64,000 bases of DNA from positions 38,130,001-38,194,000 of the forward strand of contig OU612065.1 of NCBI GenBank assembly GCA_914767715.1, in the 5' to 3' direction. The notes beneath the pieces were generated by a model. It was not told the DNA's origin and made no database searches. It was given only the letters and a program-made list of their open reading frames with translations. The position numbers and the translations under genes were made by a program. The DNA comes from Membranipora membranacea. Its lineage: Eukaryota; Bryozoa; Gymnolaemata; Cheilostomatida; Membraniporidae. Shown one piece after another: positions 12,300-24,716 of this stretch (positions within the stretch are counted from its first letter, which is position 1; the number at the start of each line of letters is the position of its first letter).

Positions 12300-12560
12300 A
12301 GATGTGGGAGGGGCGCTTTAGCGCCCTCCCACCACAGAAATTTTTGCATATCGGTAGCAAAATAGTGCAAGCAGAGAGGTATTTCAATAGCTCACTGAGC
12401 TGTTGGGTACTTGCAGAAAACAACTCAATAGCAGTAGAAGATTACGGTAAAAATGCTCCAGTTATAAAGCACTCATTTGGAAAAAAATCTGACCATGTTG
12501 GGACTCAAACACACAACATGCTTAATTAACAGCTGTGCTCTACACAATGAGCTATTCAGC
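12300..12560 (-). mobile_element. tRNA-derived SINE-like element
   Basis: On the minus strand, 12554-12536 resembles an RNA polymerase III A box (TAGCTCATTGTGTAGAGCA). The segment 12510-12500 resembles a B box (GTTTGAGTCCC). The spacing fits a tRNA-derived head. The body runs towards lower coordinates and appears to end at a strong hairpin at 12304-12332. No functional cloverleaf is evident, so I call it a SINE-like relic rather than a tRNA gene. Confidence 0.5.
12304..12332. repeat. GC-rich perfect hairpin
   Basis: GTGGGAGGG(G)CGC and GCGCCCTCCCAC pair around a TTTA loop, 12 base pairs with one bulged G, in otherwise AT-rich DNA. It probably marks an end of the neighbouring SINE-like element. 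Confidence 0.6.
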
Positions 12561-12597
12561 CTGGCTATCTAAACTGGGCTTTGATATGATCAGGTGC

Positions 12598-12845
12598 TTT
12601 AGTGATTAGCCTTTGAACCTTGGAAATTTCTATCAAAGCAGATGGCTTTGAACCATTTATACTACTATTAAAGCAGATTTTAAACGCTTTGACCAGGCAC
12701 TAAGGCTTAAATGATTTGCTCAGGTATGACTGTTCTTTTAGATATTAGCCTTTGAGCCATAGAAATATCTATTTGAGCAAATTTTAACCATCAACATTTC
12801 TATTGAAGCAGATTTTACACATTTTGCCCAGGCACTTAGGCTTTA
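12598..12845. repeat. Imperfect tandem duplication, about 130-bp unit
   Basis: Two diverged units share ATTAGCCTTTGA..CC, AAGCAGATTTTA and CCAGGCACT.AGGCTT in the same order (about 12598-12715 and 12735-12845). Confidence 0.55.
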
Positions 12846-15800
12846 TTAAGTTGCACTGATGATTGATTGAGGATTGCACATAGACAAAACATTTTTATGC
12901 AACCTCATAGACATAGACAAAACTATGTCTATGGATGGGATTGAATAAAAATGGCTAAAAAAAGCCAAAAAACCTGTGCTGGCTGTTGCAAGTTTTCTAT
13001 GTCATAGCATCACCTACTGTTTTTCATACTAGTCCCAAAGAGAAGATCAGGTATGAATCTAGTTATCTTGACAATAATTGAGGATGGATAGGCAAAACTG
13101 TAGGTGTTTATTGTGTGCAAAAATAGAGCTCAACTGCCACATAAGTTGTCAGAAGTCCCCTATGAGAACTGCTTCATGGGCATTGCCATAATACCACCTC
13201 AAACTTCGTTTTCGGTGGGATTATGAGATTGTCAGAGTCTTTGAACATTGAGGTGGACTACAGAACCCCCATACGCTCAGCTCTGAAATGCTATTACTCA
13301 ACACGGCAAGGCAAAACCCAGTATTTATATCCTCCCAGGATTAGAGATCTCTGGTAGATCTGGCTCTGATCTCCTGTCACGAAGTGAAATCAGATTATTA
13401 CGTGACATACATTCAGTTACACTGTCTTTTTTCTCAGACATAATATAATGGCCATCTAACTGCACGTCTTTGAACTTTGTCAGTAATATTAATCAACCCA
13501 ACATTGTGTGGGGACCTTACAGGAGTAGCATACTCGATACAGTGTTATAGGTTATCAATTTAGCGTACATGGGGCTACAGAAAAATTTTGATATAGTCAT
13601 ACAAGGGATTTATTGGCTTAGCAGTAATATTAGCTTTCTGGTAGATAAGGAGCTATAGAGAGAGTGTGCCTTTAAATAGAAGACAAGGCTTACCATTAGG
13701 GAATGTGCACGTGTATGTGCGTGTGTGCGTGAGCGTGGACATTTGTATTCGACTTTTATTCAATGTAGCCCCTCATGGCACAAGATAATCATGGTAAACC
13801 AAATAATTGCGTCATCACAAATCGTGTGATCTGGGTCATCAAAATGACAGCTCTTACCAGGATGAATGATATATAGATGATGACCATCATCATAATAGTT
13901 CATTGTATTGAAAAAAAACATTGGATGAGTCCCATGTAGTCAAGGGTTTGTACGGGGAAGTCCAACATGCTACTAGTATGAGCTGAAATCTCCGAATTTG
14001 TGCTCATTTAGAATCATATAGCTGGAGAAATTGTTCATGTGTACTTTTAGTGGAAACCCTGTCCATTATTTTAGTTCATTATTTAAACTTACCTTTAAAC
14101 AATCCATCCAATTGTTGTTCTACTCATATAAGTACTTACCTCCTAATTCGCACAGATATGGAACTTGTGCTTCTCAGTTGAAAGGTCCATGTTTCTTGTA
14201 GGCATCATGAAAATCCGCTATTTTCATATCCATCGGTTAAGTTTAATATACAAGTAAACCATTGAAATGTGCCAACAGCGTTTTCTGATTGAAAAATGAA
14301 TGGGTTATGTGTGGGTGATGCCAGTCATATGTACAATGTTGAATTTTCTCAACTTCACCCACTGCGAGTTATCAGATATCAAGTAATTTTCAAAAAAAGG
14401 TTTATGACCTCAAAACCTTTAGCTGGCAGTGATATTACGTGATCACTATACTACATCCCCCACTATGATACATCCCTCCAACTAAACTACCCTGTATCAA
14501 TGAAGTGATGCCAGAGTGAAGTTTTTTTTCATTTTGTATACTTACAGGGTTCTTATGGAGAGCATGATAAGATCTGTCCAGGACTATTTTTGAGCAATGG
14601 CTGGTTTTCCTCAACTTCTTGAGATGTAGAGGCTGAGTGAGGGAACATTTCTAGGACAGATGAATTCTAATTGTCAGGAAGGTCAGAATTCAGAATTCAT
14701 TATGGATGTTGTTTGCTCTGATTGCCTCCCCTGGTTTTATGGGGTTAGCAGCGTAACTTTCCTATAAAATTAGAGAAAAATTCTAAATGCTTAAAATTAT
14801 GAAATTATTTGATGCACTGTTAAGCGGATGCGAAGATTATAAAATCTTCATCAGCGCTCTGTTGATGTGACCACCTGACTACATCTTAGTAGCTTGATAA
14901 CTTAGCATAACTTACCACTCTAGTTATACTTCTAGTTTCACTCCTTGGTTTATTGATCAGCCGCTGTAGTGTTTCGGGTGTCCGCAGGCTCAGATTCTGT
15001 TTGTGTCAGGATGATGCACTCATTAGTCAGTTTATATCAGTAACGCAATCAACTACTTGCTATCATGATCCCTGATTCTATATATAAAATTGTGCGTATA
15101 ACTAGGTCTGTGACCCTGCCCAGTTATAATATTCAATGCCCTACACTTTGATCGCCAAACAAGCCAAAATGGTATTGAACTACAATTGTTCTTAGGCTGT
15201 AAGAAAATAGATATCACTTTGGTCAACAGTTGGTTAATTCAACATGCCTGACTATTACCAAAAACAGGTTCGCCCAGTTCAAATTATTAAGCCGGTCGAC
15301 AAGCCGCAAGCAGCACTCAACTCAAGTACACACAGAAAAGTATAAATATTGACATATCCTCCGCCCTGACCATGCTTCGTAGTGAAAGTAAGCCAGTAAA
15401 TCAAACAATCAGGCCTGCCAGCTCTTAACAAGTAGCGAAATAGGCATAACTCAATGATCTAAATAGCTAGACTCGACTTACAAGGTCTAACTGGTATAGC
15501 ACGTTAGATTGGAAAAGATCTACCTAGAAAAGTGGTCACAATAAGAGACTCAATGAAGATTGGCCAATTGTTGCAATATTAAGGAACCTTGTTTTGTACC
15601 TAAAATAGCTATAACACTGGTTGTAACATGTCATTCAGTTGGATTCGTACATAAACAATTGTAAGCATTTAAGACCAATCTTTATATCAAGACTTGACCA
15701 TGCACTTTTGGAGGGCTGACAAGAAAAAGATTTACCTTCAGTGTGGCAGCTGTCACACAATCTGCTATACAGATTACACTTTATGTCTTGTTTTGGTTTG

Positions 15801-16403
15801 TGAATTTGCAGAGAACTTTAACTTTACCAAACAAATCAATATTTTTCATTTATTGCAGAATGGATTTCATTTTCAGTGGATTCATAGCATTAAAACCGTT
15901 TGAAAATCAAACTTAGGCGATAAGAAAAATATTGATGCTCATATCTCTGTAAATTGCCGGTCAATTTGGTTTTTGAAATTATGATTATGTCTCTTCCTAC
16001 GAAAGATTTCAATCAATGAGTATTAATAAAACTTTAGAGGAAATGAATTTTTTAGACTGAAGTTGTTTTTGTATTTACGAGTTAGCTTTCCTTGGTTAAT
16101 GAGGCATTCTGTGGCAAACTGGTTATTGAAACCATTATGATATCTGATTGACTGAACATCAGGTTATCTAATGTCGGGCAAAATAATTTCATTAGCCTTC
16201 CTTTCCCTTCTTTGCCTCAGACAATGTGGAAACTGCACTCTGCATTCACCAAACTATCGGCTACCTATTCTTCACCAAATCCTTTATTGCTGTAACTAAA
16301 ATTTGTTCCTTATACCCAAAGTCTATTTCACACATTGAGTAAACAAAAGTATAGATCAATTTTTAAAGTATAGCAAAAATTGACATGAGAAAAAAAGATT
16401 TCA
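12846..16403. other. Long intergenic stretch between B and D
   Basis: About 3.5 kb in which I find no supported exon, RNA gene or complete transposon. Open frames are short and have the composition of random AT-rich DNA. B and D converge on this stretch from either side. Confidence 0.4.
16283..16288 (-). promoter_or_regulatory. Candidate polyadenylation signal of gene D
   Basis: TTTATT on the plus strand (AATAAA on the minus strand), 116 bp after the D stop codon. Confidence 0.3.
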
Positions 16404-19217
16404 TTATTTTGATTTGAACATATTTACAAAGCTTTCAAATAGCTCTGTCAATGCTGCTAACATAGTGTTAAACACTGATAATGGTGAAGCTGTTGAAGTG
16501 GGCAATGATGTGGTCATCTCCTCCAGCATACATTGCTCTACCTCTGAATCTTCCCGAAGAGAAGTACATTTTGTCAGCATGCCAGAGTTACAATCGCACA
16601 ATTCAGCTCCCACTGTGAAATGAAGCAAAATGTCTGCATTGATCAAATCAGCATAATTTGTCAATGATCAGCTGACAGCTGGTAAAAGTAATTTAAAGAA
16701 AAGAGATAGTTCTTTTTTCACCAGTTCAAATATGATTGCTCAGTATCCCGTGTCAGATATACTTTTTTGTTGCACTATGCCACACACCAAATTCACTGCT
16801 TGCGACTACATCACAAAAGGTAAACTAGAGTACAATGTTATTTTGCTGATCAATGCTCTGTCTGGAAATGTGGTTGAGAATGTTTGAGAAGAAATGATTT
16901 CACAATGAATAGTCTACTCACAGTCAGTGTTGGTACAATCTGCTCCAGACTCACTATTGTTTCCAGCTGGTTCAGCTGTAATGAACCAAAAAAAATGAGA
17001 ACAGCTAACATTTGATTGTGTAGTACAATGCTTTTTCTTAATACAAATTTTTTCATTCATCAAATTTCAGTCCAGTTTGGCAAGATATGGTTATACTCAA
17101 GTTTTCCCATTTGCTCCATCTGTACCTTTGTAACAGCCGAGTGTGTACGGGAAGTCTGCAGTGATATGATATCTGTAGCGGCCATCTTTGAATCTTCCGT
17201 GGCAAGCATCAAGATCAGCAGAAGTAATGAGTGAAGAGAAATCGCTGGCTTTAGGCCCGTAGATAGGATTACCATCTAATGCCACACCCAGAAATTTATC
17301 AGTATCATTCAAATTTGCCACACACGCTACAAAAAAAACACTCAAATTCATGACAAGAAAATCATCAGGTCCTACGGTCACATCTAACTTCTCTAGAACA
17401 AAAACATTTGTTTGTTAGATCATTTTCATACTGAACGGCCTGGCCTGGTGTTGGAAGGAATGCGGACAAGATAGTAGTATGGTTATATGCTACTTGAGAA
17501 ATCATCAGCCTCATGAATAAAACAATTATCAAAACTATTAAGACCAGAGAAAATTGTCTAGAAAATTATTGTAGAGAAATACTATCGACACATGAACTAG
17601 GACCAGTTGTGTTCTGTTAAGTTTTGAGATAACAATTGTTGTATGACCAAAATGTATGTGCCCACCAGTGCTATTTAAGTCAACCCTTTTACCATTTGAA
17701 ACACAATAATTTATAAAATTTATAATCTTACATGAGAACTTATGATAGTGATACACTCCAGTAGGACTGGTGTGGCCTTGGCAATCGTCAAAGTCCTCAT
17801 AGTGTACAGCATCATGTCCTGGCTTAGTCAGTGCACTGTATATAGCTACACCATTTGTGAGATAGCCAATAGGTCCCTTATTTACGCACCATATCTGATC
17901 ACCTGTCAACAGTTTATAAATTTTCTTTTCCTGGGTTCAAATTTGCCAACTGACTTCATACCCTGCCCTATCAGAGACTTGAATCAAAGCACTCATAAAG
18001 GGACGAGCAATACTCTGATTATTTTTAGTGGTATCGTAAATAAATTTAGTATTTTTAAATTGTTTCCGCCAATAATTTGTGTAGTACAAAACTGCCCCAT
18101 GCTCATATGACATCATTGAACTCTGGTCACACTTTGACCAGAAGTTATACAAACGGTAAAAAAATTTTTTTAAGATGTTGATTTAGTATATGTAGCCTAC
18201 CCTCATTGTCCGGACTGATAGATATGTTATACCGATGATTTCCTTGTACAGGATGGTAAATATCATTCAGACCCTCAAGACTATGTGGAGGGAAACCGTC
18301 AGTGATAAAATCGTAGGAATCTCCTGATTCATTTATCTGCAAAAATAAAGTTTTTGGCGTTGATCGTTGATCGTTACTTTTTCGTTTACAAATGCGTGAA
18401 GCGCCCCATATTTTTCACAATAATCTGTTACATTATAAGAAAGAAAAAAGATTATTATGATTTAAATGAAATCTGATTGAAAGTTGACCATATCACACAA
18501 AAATTAGTTAAGCAACTGGATATTAGAAGACAGCTTTAATGAGGCACATTAGTGTAACTTTCCCTAAATAATCTTAATGGGGGATTACATTTCTCACTTC
18601 ACTTGATGCCTAATTCAATGGAAACAAAGGTCACAAGGCATGCATAGTATTACAAAGTTTTACAGATTTACACACTTACAGTAGCCTGATATCAAATATA
18701 TCACAGGCTATTGCTATTGCAACTGAAACCAGTCAACAGTCACCACAAAGGCATAAAGATTATAATCATCCGATCATCAGATTGTGTGCAATAGATAGTA
18801 ATAAATTTGTTGGAAAGGAAGGGACACTGCTCTCAGCTGCTCACAGCTGTTCATAGTTTTTTAAGACTGAAATGAGAGCCAGATTGTTTAAACCTGATGT
18901 TTTTTTTGTAAGGGAATGTGTAATTATTGATAGAACTTGTTTACAACGCATATGTTTGTCTGAAATCTAGGAGATTTAAAAAAAAAATCAAATCGTTCGG
19001 TCAAAATGCTATGTCTATACCAAATGTTATCCTTTGAGGATACATGAACAAGATGTTGAATATAAGTTCACAAATGAATAAAAAATAGTTTGTTTATTGA
19101 TAACTAGATACATACCTGAACTCTTGAATCAAATGCACCCAACTCATGTGCAGACAAACCACATACAGTGTGTACGCTCAGTGTGGCAAAGACTATGAAA
19201 GAAATCCTGAGATCCAT
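16404..19217 (-). CDS. Secreted YHYH-domain protein D (6 exons, 290 aa)
   Basis: Minus-strand exons 19116..19217, 18201..18336, 17732..17902, 17126..17326, 16922..16975 and 16404..16612 join in frame. The first four match the family's 102/136/171/201-nt code. A signal peptide (MDLRISFIVFATLSVHTVCG) opens the protein. Exon 2 carries SYDFITDGFPPHS and a YNIS sequon. Exon 3 has IWCVNKGPIGYLTNGVAIY and VYHYHKFS. Exon 4 has GVALDGNPIYGPKASD and CHGRFKDGRYRYH. Exon 5 is 54 nt rather than 45. The Cys module reads LCDCNSGMLTKC. The tail lacks the Arg/Thr repeats and ends in a short amphipathic segment (TMLAALTELFESFVNMFKSK). It is the most diverged complete member. It has a good TATA box upstream and is head-to-head with gene C, 12.8 kb away. 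Function is unknown beyond likely secretion. Confidence 0.9.
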
Positions 19218-19273
19218 TGTGACTGTTGATATATCGACAGTCCAACAATTAATGTTGAGACATGTACAACAAA

Positions 19274-19284
19274 CCTTTTATATA
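19274..19284 (-). promoter_or_regulatory. TATA box of gene D
   Basis: The minus strand reads TATATAAAAGG, 57-67 bp upstream of the D start codon. This leaves room for a roughly 30-nt 5' leader. It supports the chosen first exon. Confidence 0.6.
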
Positions 19285-20576
19285 CCTGTACCTCCCTATG
19301 TCATTAAGACTAAAATGAGCCATGACGCACACACTCCCATTAAATCTTATCTTCTTTTCTTCCTCTGGTGATTGTGTGATGGTTAGTTTAACTATTTCAG
19401 TATCTATCTTAGACCCATTAATCTTCATAATCTGACATATTAAGGTCCAAAATAATTTTTTAGTTGGAAAACCTGATAAGCAGGCTATTATAATCTTGCC
19501 CATCTGAGGTGTTATGCCATTATTTGTAATTTAAATACGTCACCGTGAGTCCTTGTATACATGTACTAGCATAACCTCAATGCTTTACATTAGGCCTACT
19601 CGTGGCAATGGTCCAGATGTCTGGTGTAAATTGGATTGTTAAGGCTATAAGACAGTTGCTATCGGAATTGTAATTTCACCAAGTCCTTTTAGAGTGATTT
19701 GAACGATGACTATTATAATGTAAAATTTCCTAGGATATATCATCACAAGGGTGCATCAGATTTTGTTAGATGGCAAGATTAAGATTAAGATATGATATAA
19801 ATCCAATCTCAATAATAACCTTGTTTCTGTGTAAATTTTAAGCTCAAGCTGAGTTGCGACTGTATGGCTCGCCCTTGAAATATTCAACCATACACATGGA
19901 TTTAGATGGAGCTGAAACTTTGAAAACAGCTGACGCCGCTCACTCGAACTTTGAACACTCAAACTTCAGCATTGATGATTTCTGCTCGGCAATATCAGTC
20001 CACTGCACTTTGCTCAGCGATCAGCGAACCAGGAGGTATTTCCATCAATTGGACAGCCTCAAAATTAGGCTCAGGTTGATCCATGGAAATACAGTGAATG
20101 GCTAGTTGACTGTCATATGACCATTAGGGAGAGGGAATGTGTGGAAAACTTTAATACTTCAATCTATATATCTATGAGTCAGTAGAATCCAGAGTGGGTC
20201 TTTGAATGAGAGCAGGGCTAATGACCGATACCAATTAAAGCAACGGGCACAATAATTCATACCAAAGGAAGAGTACGGATTACTTATTTGTTGCAATATT
20301 TCAATATTCAAATGTTTATTCCAATTATATCAGTAATTTTCACATCTACTTCTAGGTCTAGGGGTTAATTTATTGTCAGAAATACTGAGTCAATGCAAGC
20401 CAAATCTTATAAGACCTAACATGAACACTTCAGGGTTAGAAAATAAAAAAATTTAATATTGAGGTCAGGCAGGGTCAGTGTTTGATTTATTATTAACAAA
20501 GGAAAAAGCGTCACAGGTTTTCTCTTTGTTTCTCTTCAAGTCAACAAGTGGAGCAGGAAGTGCAATATAGTTTTCT
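19285..20576. other. Upstream region of gene D without other gene
   Basis: No exon or known repeat is seen. Short open frames on both strands around 19750-20105 overlap each other and have no homologue or splice signals that I can recognise. Confidence 0.35.
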
Positions 20577-20617
20577 ATCTGACCAAGGAGTTAGAGACTC
20601 TAACTCCTTGATCTGAC
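20577..20617. repeat. 27-bp palindrome flanked by 7-bp direct repeats
   Basis: CAAGGAGTTAGAG and its exact complement CTCTAACTCCTTG (20584-20610) are separated by one base. ATCTGAC stands immediately on each side (20577-20583 and 20611-20617). It resembles a minimal fold-back insertion with a target-site duplication. Confidence 0.6.
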
Positions 20618-20723
20618 AGACCTATCAGCAGAACATTATGTATAGCACTGACTCATCCAACATTGTAGGCAGTGCTGAAGCCTCTCAGTCTCAAGATCCA
20701 GACGGGATAATATGTGAAAACCT

Positions 20724-21084
20724 GGGGGTTTGGAGGCAGTCCGAGCCCCCAATGGGGACTAAGATGCCCTGGTCGCTGATGCTCTGACAGCATTTCTGGC
20801 CACTAGGATGGCCGTAAAACGCATATTTGATCCCAAATAATTTCATGTTTGTACTAATTGTTTGTTTAATACTAGTATTAAAAAATCAATCTGAGGTGAA
20901 ATACACTCTAAACACATACCATCAACACAACCATCAATAAGCTCTTGGATAGCTTCTGAAAAATTGCAATAGGGCTATTTTCTCTCAAATCGGGAGGAAA
21001 TAGTGAGAATTACAAAAAGTGGGAAGTGGACAGAACTGGGTGTTGAAATCTGGAGGGTCCCACCTAAATAGGGAGACTTGGCAA
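20724..21084. mobile_element. Left-truncated copy of the CATACTTGCC hAT-like MITE
   Basis: The internal sequence (TGGCCACTAGGATGGCCGTAAAACGC) and the right end (GAGACTTGGCAAATATG) match the MITE at 38222-38666. The left terminal repeat is absent. Confidence 0.6.
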
Positions 21085-23045
21085 ATATGGGTACCAGTCA
21101 TATAGTAGTAAATAGGAAACGCATCAATCAATTTTAACTAGACACTTGTCAAGCTACCAAATCACAAAAAATTAAATTGACACTCAGTGTTTATAAAAAT
21201 AGTGTGAGTTTTTAAAAAAAATGCGTCATGATGCTAAGTTTATTCTAATGCGTATCCAAATCCTTGTATCATTCTTGGTTTATTGAGAGATGCTATATTT
21301 TCATTGTATGTTAAAAACTGTGGTTTTGCTTGACAGCTACTTTGCCCAACCTAGTGAGGTTTCCTGGGACCATCAATAAAACAGTAATAATGCTACATTA
21401 GGGTGATTTATAGTAGCTGTCCTTGGTGTGTTAAATTAGAATTATTTTGTTGATATAGTAGGATATATATCCTTACTCTGTGATATTACTCAGTGGTCGC
21501 TGCCCTGCCATATATATAATGATGCCATATTATACGTGTGCCCTGGTTGCGATACTGATCGCGATGATTACAAAAATAATTCAAAGATAGTACCTGCTTT
21601 CTTGCTCAATGTTAGACTTTTCGAGACCAAATGAGACAGTAACCACTGACTTACCATTTATAAGTGTCCCAGAAAGCATGGGCCATTAATAGTACTCAAT
21701 GTTTTTGACTGTTGGGTTAGTCTAGTTTTAGGAAAATAAGAATTGAGAATCAAAAGCTACTAGGTCTGCTAATGTGCGTCACGTAATCTATTTAATCTAT
21801 GAAATTTATTAGGTCCAGTGATCCTCACTCTGACCTGCGAACATAAACATTTGTATGATTGTTGGTTAAATAAAAAATATAGCCAGTGGTGTGGAAGGGT
21901 GACACCAGTTCCAATGATATGATGTTTATTCTAGGATTGTCATCTCTCTCAATGTGACTTTATTTTCTATTTTCCATGAATTTATAGAGACTAAGTCCAT
22001 TTAACCACTGACAAAAGCCTCCTGCAATATTTTGCCAGCAGAAAAACCTGATCTCTAAATTGAAAGATTGAAAGATTTTTATCTTGGAAGACAATATTAT
22101 CATGGTAGAATGATCATCATCCTGTGACAATGAGACTAAGCATGGATTTTTGATGTTTCTACTGAAATGCATTTCACCCGCTTTCAATCTAACTTGTAAG
22201 ATCATAAAACCCATAATCATAATGATAATAATAAATACCAAACACCAAGCAGTATGGTAAGTATCTGACTTTGATTGCGGTAATCATTGATTGGAGGATC
22301 TCCCAAGTGTTTCAAGGTATATCCTAGTTTATTGCCCGATCACAAAATTATGGACTCACATATTACGTTGTATAAGTTGGATTATTATATCCTGTATGTC
22401 TGTACGACTTATGTCGCAATTTTTTAAAAACTTCGGGTCTTGAACAAAATCTTGTCCTGTAAGAGATGTACTGTGGGCACTGTGATCAGACTCGGGTATT
22501 TCATAGAAGATAATAACTGTACATTAGTTTATTGTACATTTTTTCTTTCCATCTATGATGAGAATCACACCATCAGGTGAGATGATCCGTTATCACCAGG
22601 ATATCTGTGTGCACAAGTTGTGTCTGCAGAAATAGTGTGTGCAAGTCTACTGTCACTGTTTGACTGGGGCATCCAGCCCAAAAGTTCCAGGTTCTTGTAC
22701 AGGGCAGTCTTTCATTGTTCACTGGGAGTCATTGGTTAACATACTGCTCTACACTTCTAGCAATGCCAAACAATTACCACTCCATCTGTACCTTTCTAAA
22801 GACTTGTTAGCCCATCTATCATCATCAGCATGAGAATTATCTCCACTAATTGGGTATTAGGATAACTCCTTATCCTTTCCGCTGCAATTTTCTCAACTAC
22901 CCCAAAAATATTAACTACCATTTCTACTGCTAGTGAAATGATGACTTTAAATGACAATCACCAATTACAACTTTACTTTACTAATATTTGTGACAGAAGT
23001 GACTGTAATGATGATAGTGGTGATATGATAGTAGCGAAGATATTG

Positions 23046-23092
23046 ATGGTTGTTATGGTTGTGATGGTTGTGATGGTTGTGATGGTAGTGAC
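23046..23092. repeat. Nonamer microsatellite (GGTTGTGAT)n
   Basis: Several direct copies of GGTTGTGAT. R2 has fewer copies at about 39915-39945. This tandem array produces the His/Asn/Thr-rich open frames on the minus strand here, which are not genes. Confidence 0.7.
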
Positions 23093-23755
23093 AGTCCAAT
23101 TGTAATGAAGACGGGAGTGTTCTCCCTTTGATGCAGATAATTTTATAGATTTTATAGAATTTGATACAGAATAGCAGCAGCAATCTTCTGCAGCACAGGT
23201 AACAGCTTTGTCTATATTTTTGTCTAACACATCACTTATTTTGATTGAGCAAAATGACATAGAGATATTAGTTAAACAGTGATTGTAAATATAATGCTGA
23301 TACTTAGTACCCGTTGGAGCCTAAATCATAGTACTGAACATTTTGTCTATTCATGTACCTGCATGCTACACTGTCTCATCTCGAAGGCCATGATAACATA
23401 TATAGCTATTTGCACTTGGAATCAAACCGAGCATCATTTTTTTAGGAATTTCCAAGGTTATCCATTTGTTAAATACAATGATTTGAAGGATCGTTTGACA
23501 TAATGCTTTAAAAAAATTATTTAGTATGAATTCTTCATTTTATAAGACAACTGCTGAACACCGGGTCACAAAAACCTTGCTGAAATATACCATAATACAT
23601 AAGTAGTGGTTTATCTCTCATCAGCATATTATAATATCATTCAAGATTTTCTCCAAACCCCTCAAAGCTCTTTATATTGTATTGCTGGAAGAATGTCATC
23701 TTCCCACAAAGCATTGCAGGGTGTATAATAACCTTCCCGCAGTTAAATACTTAAT

Positions 23756-24716
23756 ATCATAATTTATCAATGAAAGAGTGTAACAGGTGCGTTAGAGCAT
23801 GAAAGATGGTTTGTGATCAAAGAAACATTACAATTTCTCAAAACAACAGAATTTAGACAAATCAACTTGGTTCCCGACATCAGACCTGTTTCAGCCAATA
23901 AAGCATTTGAAGTCATGAGGCTGGCAGAGAGGCATCATCACAGGTCTGAGGCAGCTGTTACTATGTCTGCCAACAGCAGCCATGATGCGATCGACTGTCA
24001 CTGATAGCTCGAATACCCACTATCAAGACAAGAATCAAACATCTAAGTTCTTCGACAAACTTTTGCCCTCAAGAGATCATTTTTCATGGAACTTTTTGGG
24101 AACTTAGCTACAACTGAACACAGGAAGTAGGAATTCTTATGAATAATGGCTATTCAGAACTACCATGAAGTTCTGTTGGAAAACAATACATGAATAAAGA
24201 AATGATGAAGGACATTCCTGAAGATGACAGTAATACTATCCACCACACCCTTACACAGGCAGGGTACTTCTTGGTCAATCCTCTACAACACAGCAATAAA
24301 TATGACAATCTTATTCCTATAGAAATAATATTTAGAAGCACAGAGTGTCATAGTTCCTTCATCTATGTTATTTACTCTGTCAGTGCCCCCCCCCCCCCTC
24401 CCGACAATGAGTAATGGAACTATAAATGGGTTCAATACATTTTTATTTGATTGACAATGTATCTGTTTCTAAGTGTCTTGAGAAATGAGACCTCAAAATA
24501 TTCCAATACATACTTTCCATTCCTAAGTTTGTCATCCTAGAGTATGTATATCCTAGTTTAATTCATGGACACTTATAAAATTGTCTTATGGTTTACATTC
24601 AGTGTAATAAAACTAATTTTAGGCCTACTTTAGTAAGTATGGTAAAATAGATATAATTAAGTGTATAAATAAACAATCACATGAGGCTACATGAGTCAAA
24701 ACAGGAACTCACGACA
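23756..24716. repeat. Duplicated segment P2
   Basis: A nearly identical copy of 6769-7720. A single extra base near 23789 breaks the N-terminal part of the unrecognised open frame seen in P1. It carries 13 C at 24386-24398. Confidence 0.8.

Larger units (their letters stand above)
20724..23108. repeat. Duplicated segment R1 (partner R2 at 38.3-40.0 kb)
   Basis: Collinear with 38284-39968 at high identity. R2 lacks about 686 bp corresponding to 21817-22502, joined at a short CA microhomology. R1 begins within a MITE whose left end is missing, while R2 has that MITE complete. Neither copy holds a supported gene. Confidence 0.85.

Noticed and set aside
22639-22833. 64-codon plus-strand open frame in R1
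   Set aside because: The R2 copy carries indels (e.g. near 39640) that break the frame; there is no splice or homology support.
22965-23260. His/Asn/Thr-rich open frames on the minus strand
   Set aside because: They arise from the GGTTGTGAT microsatellite, and the duplicate R2 has a different repeat number.
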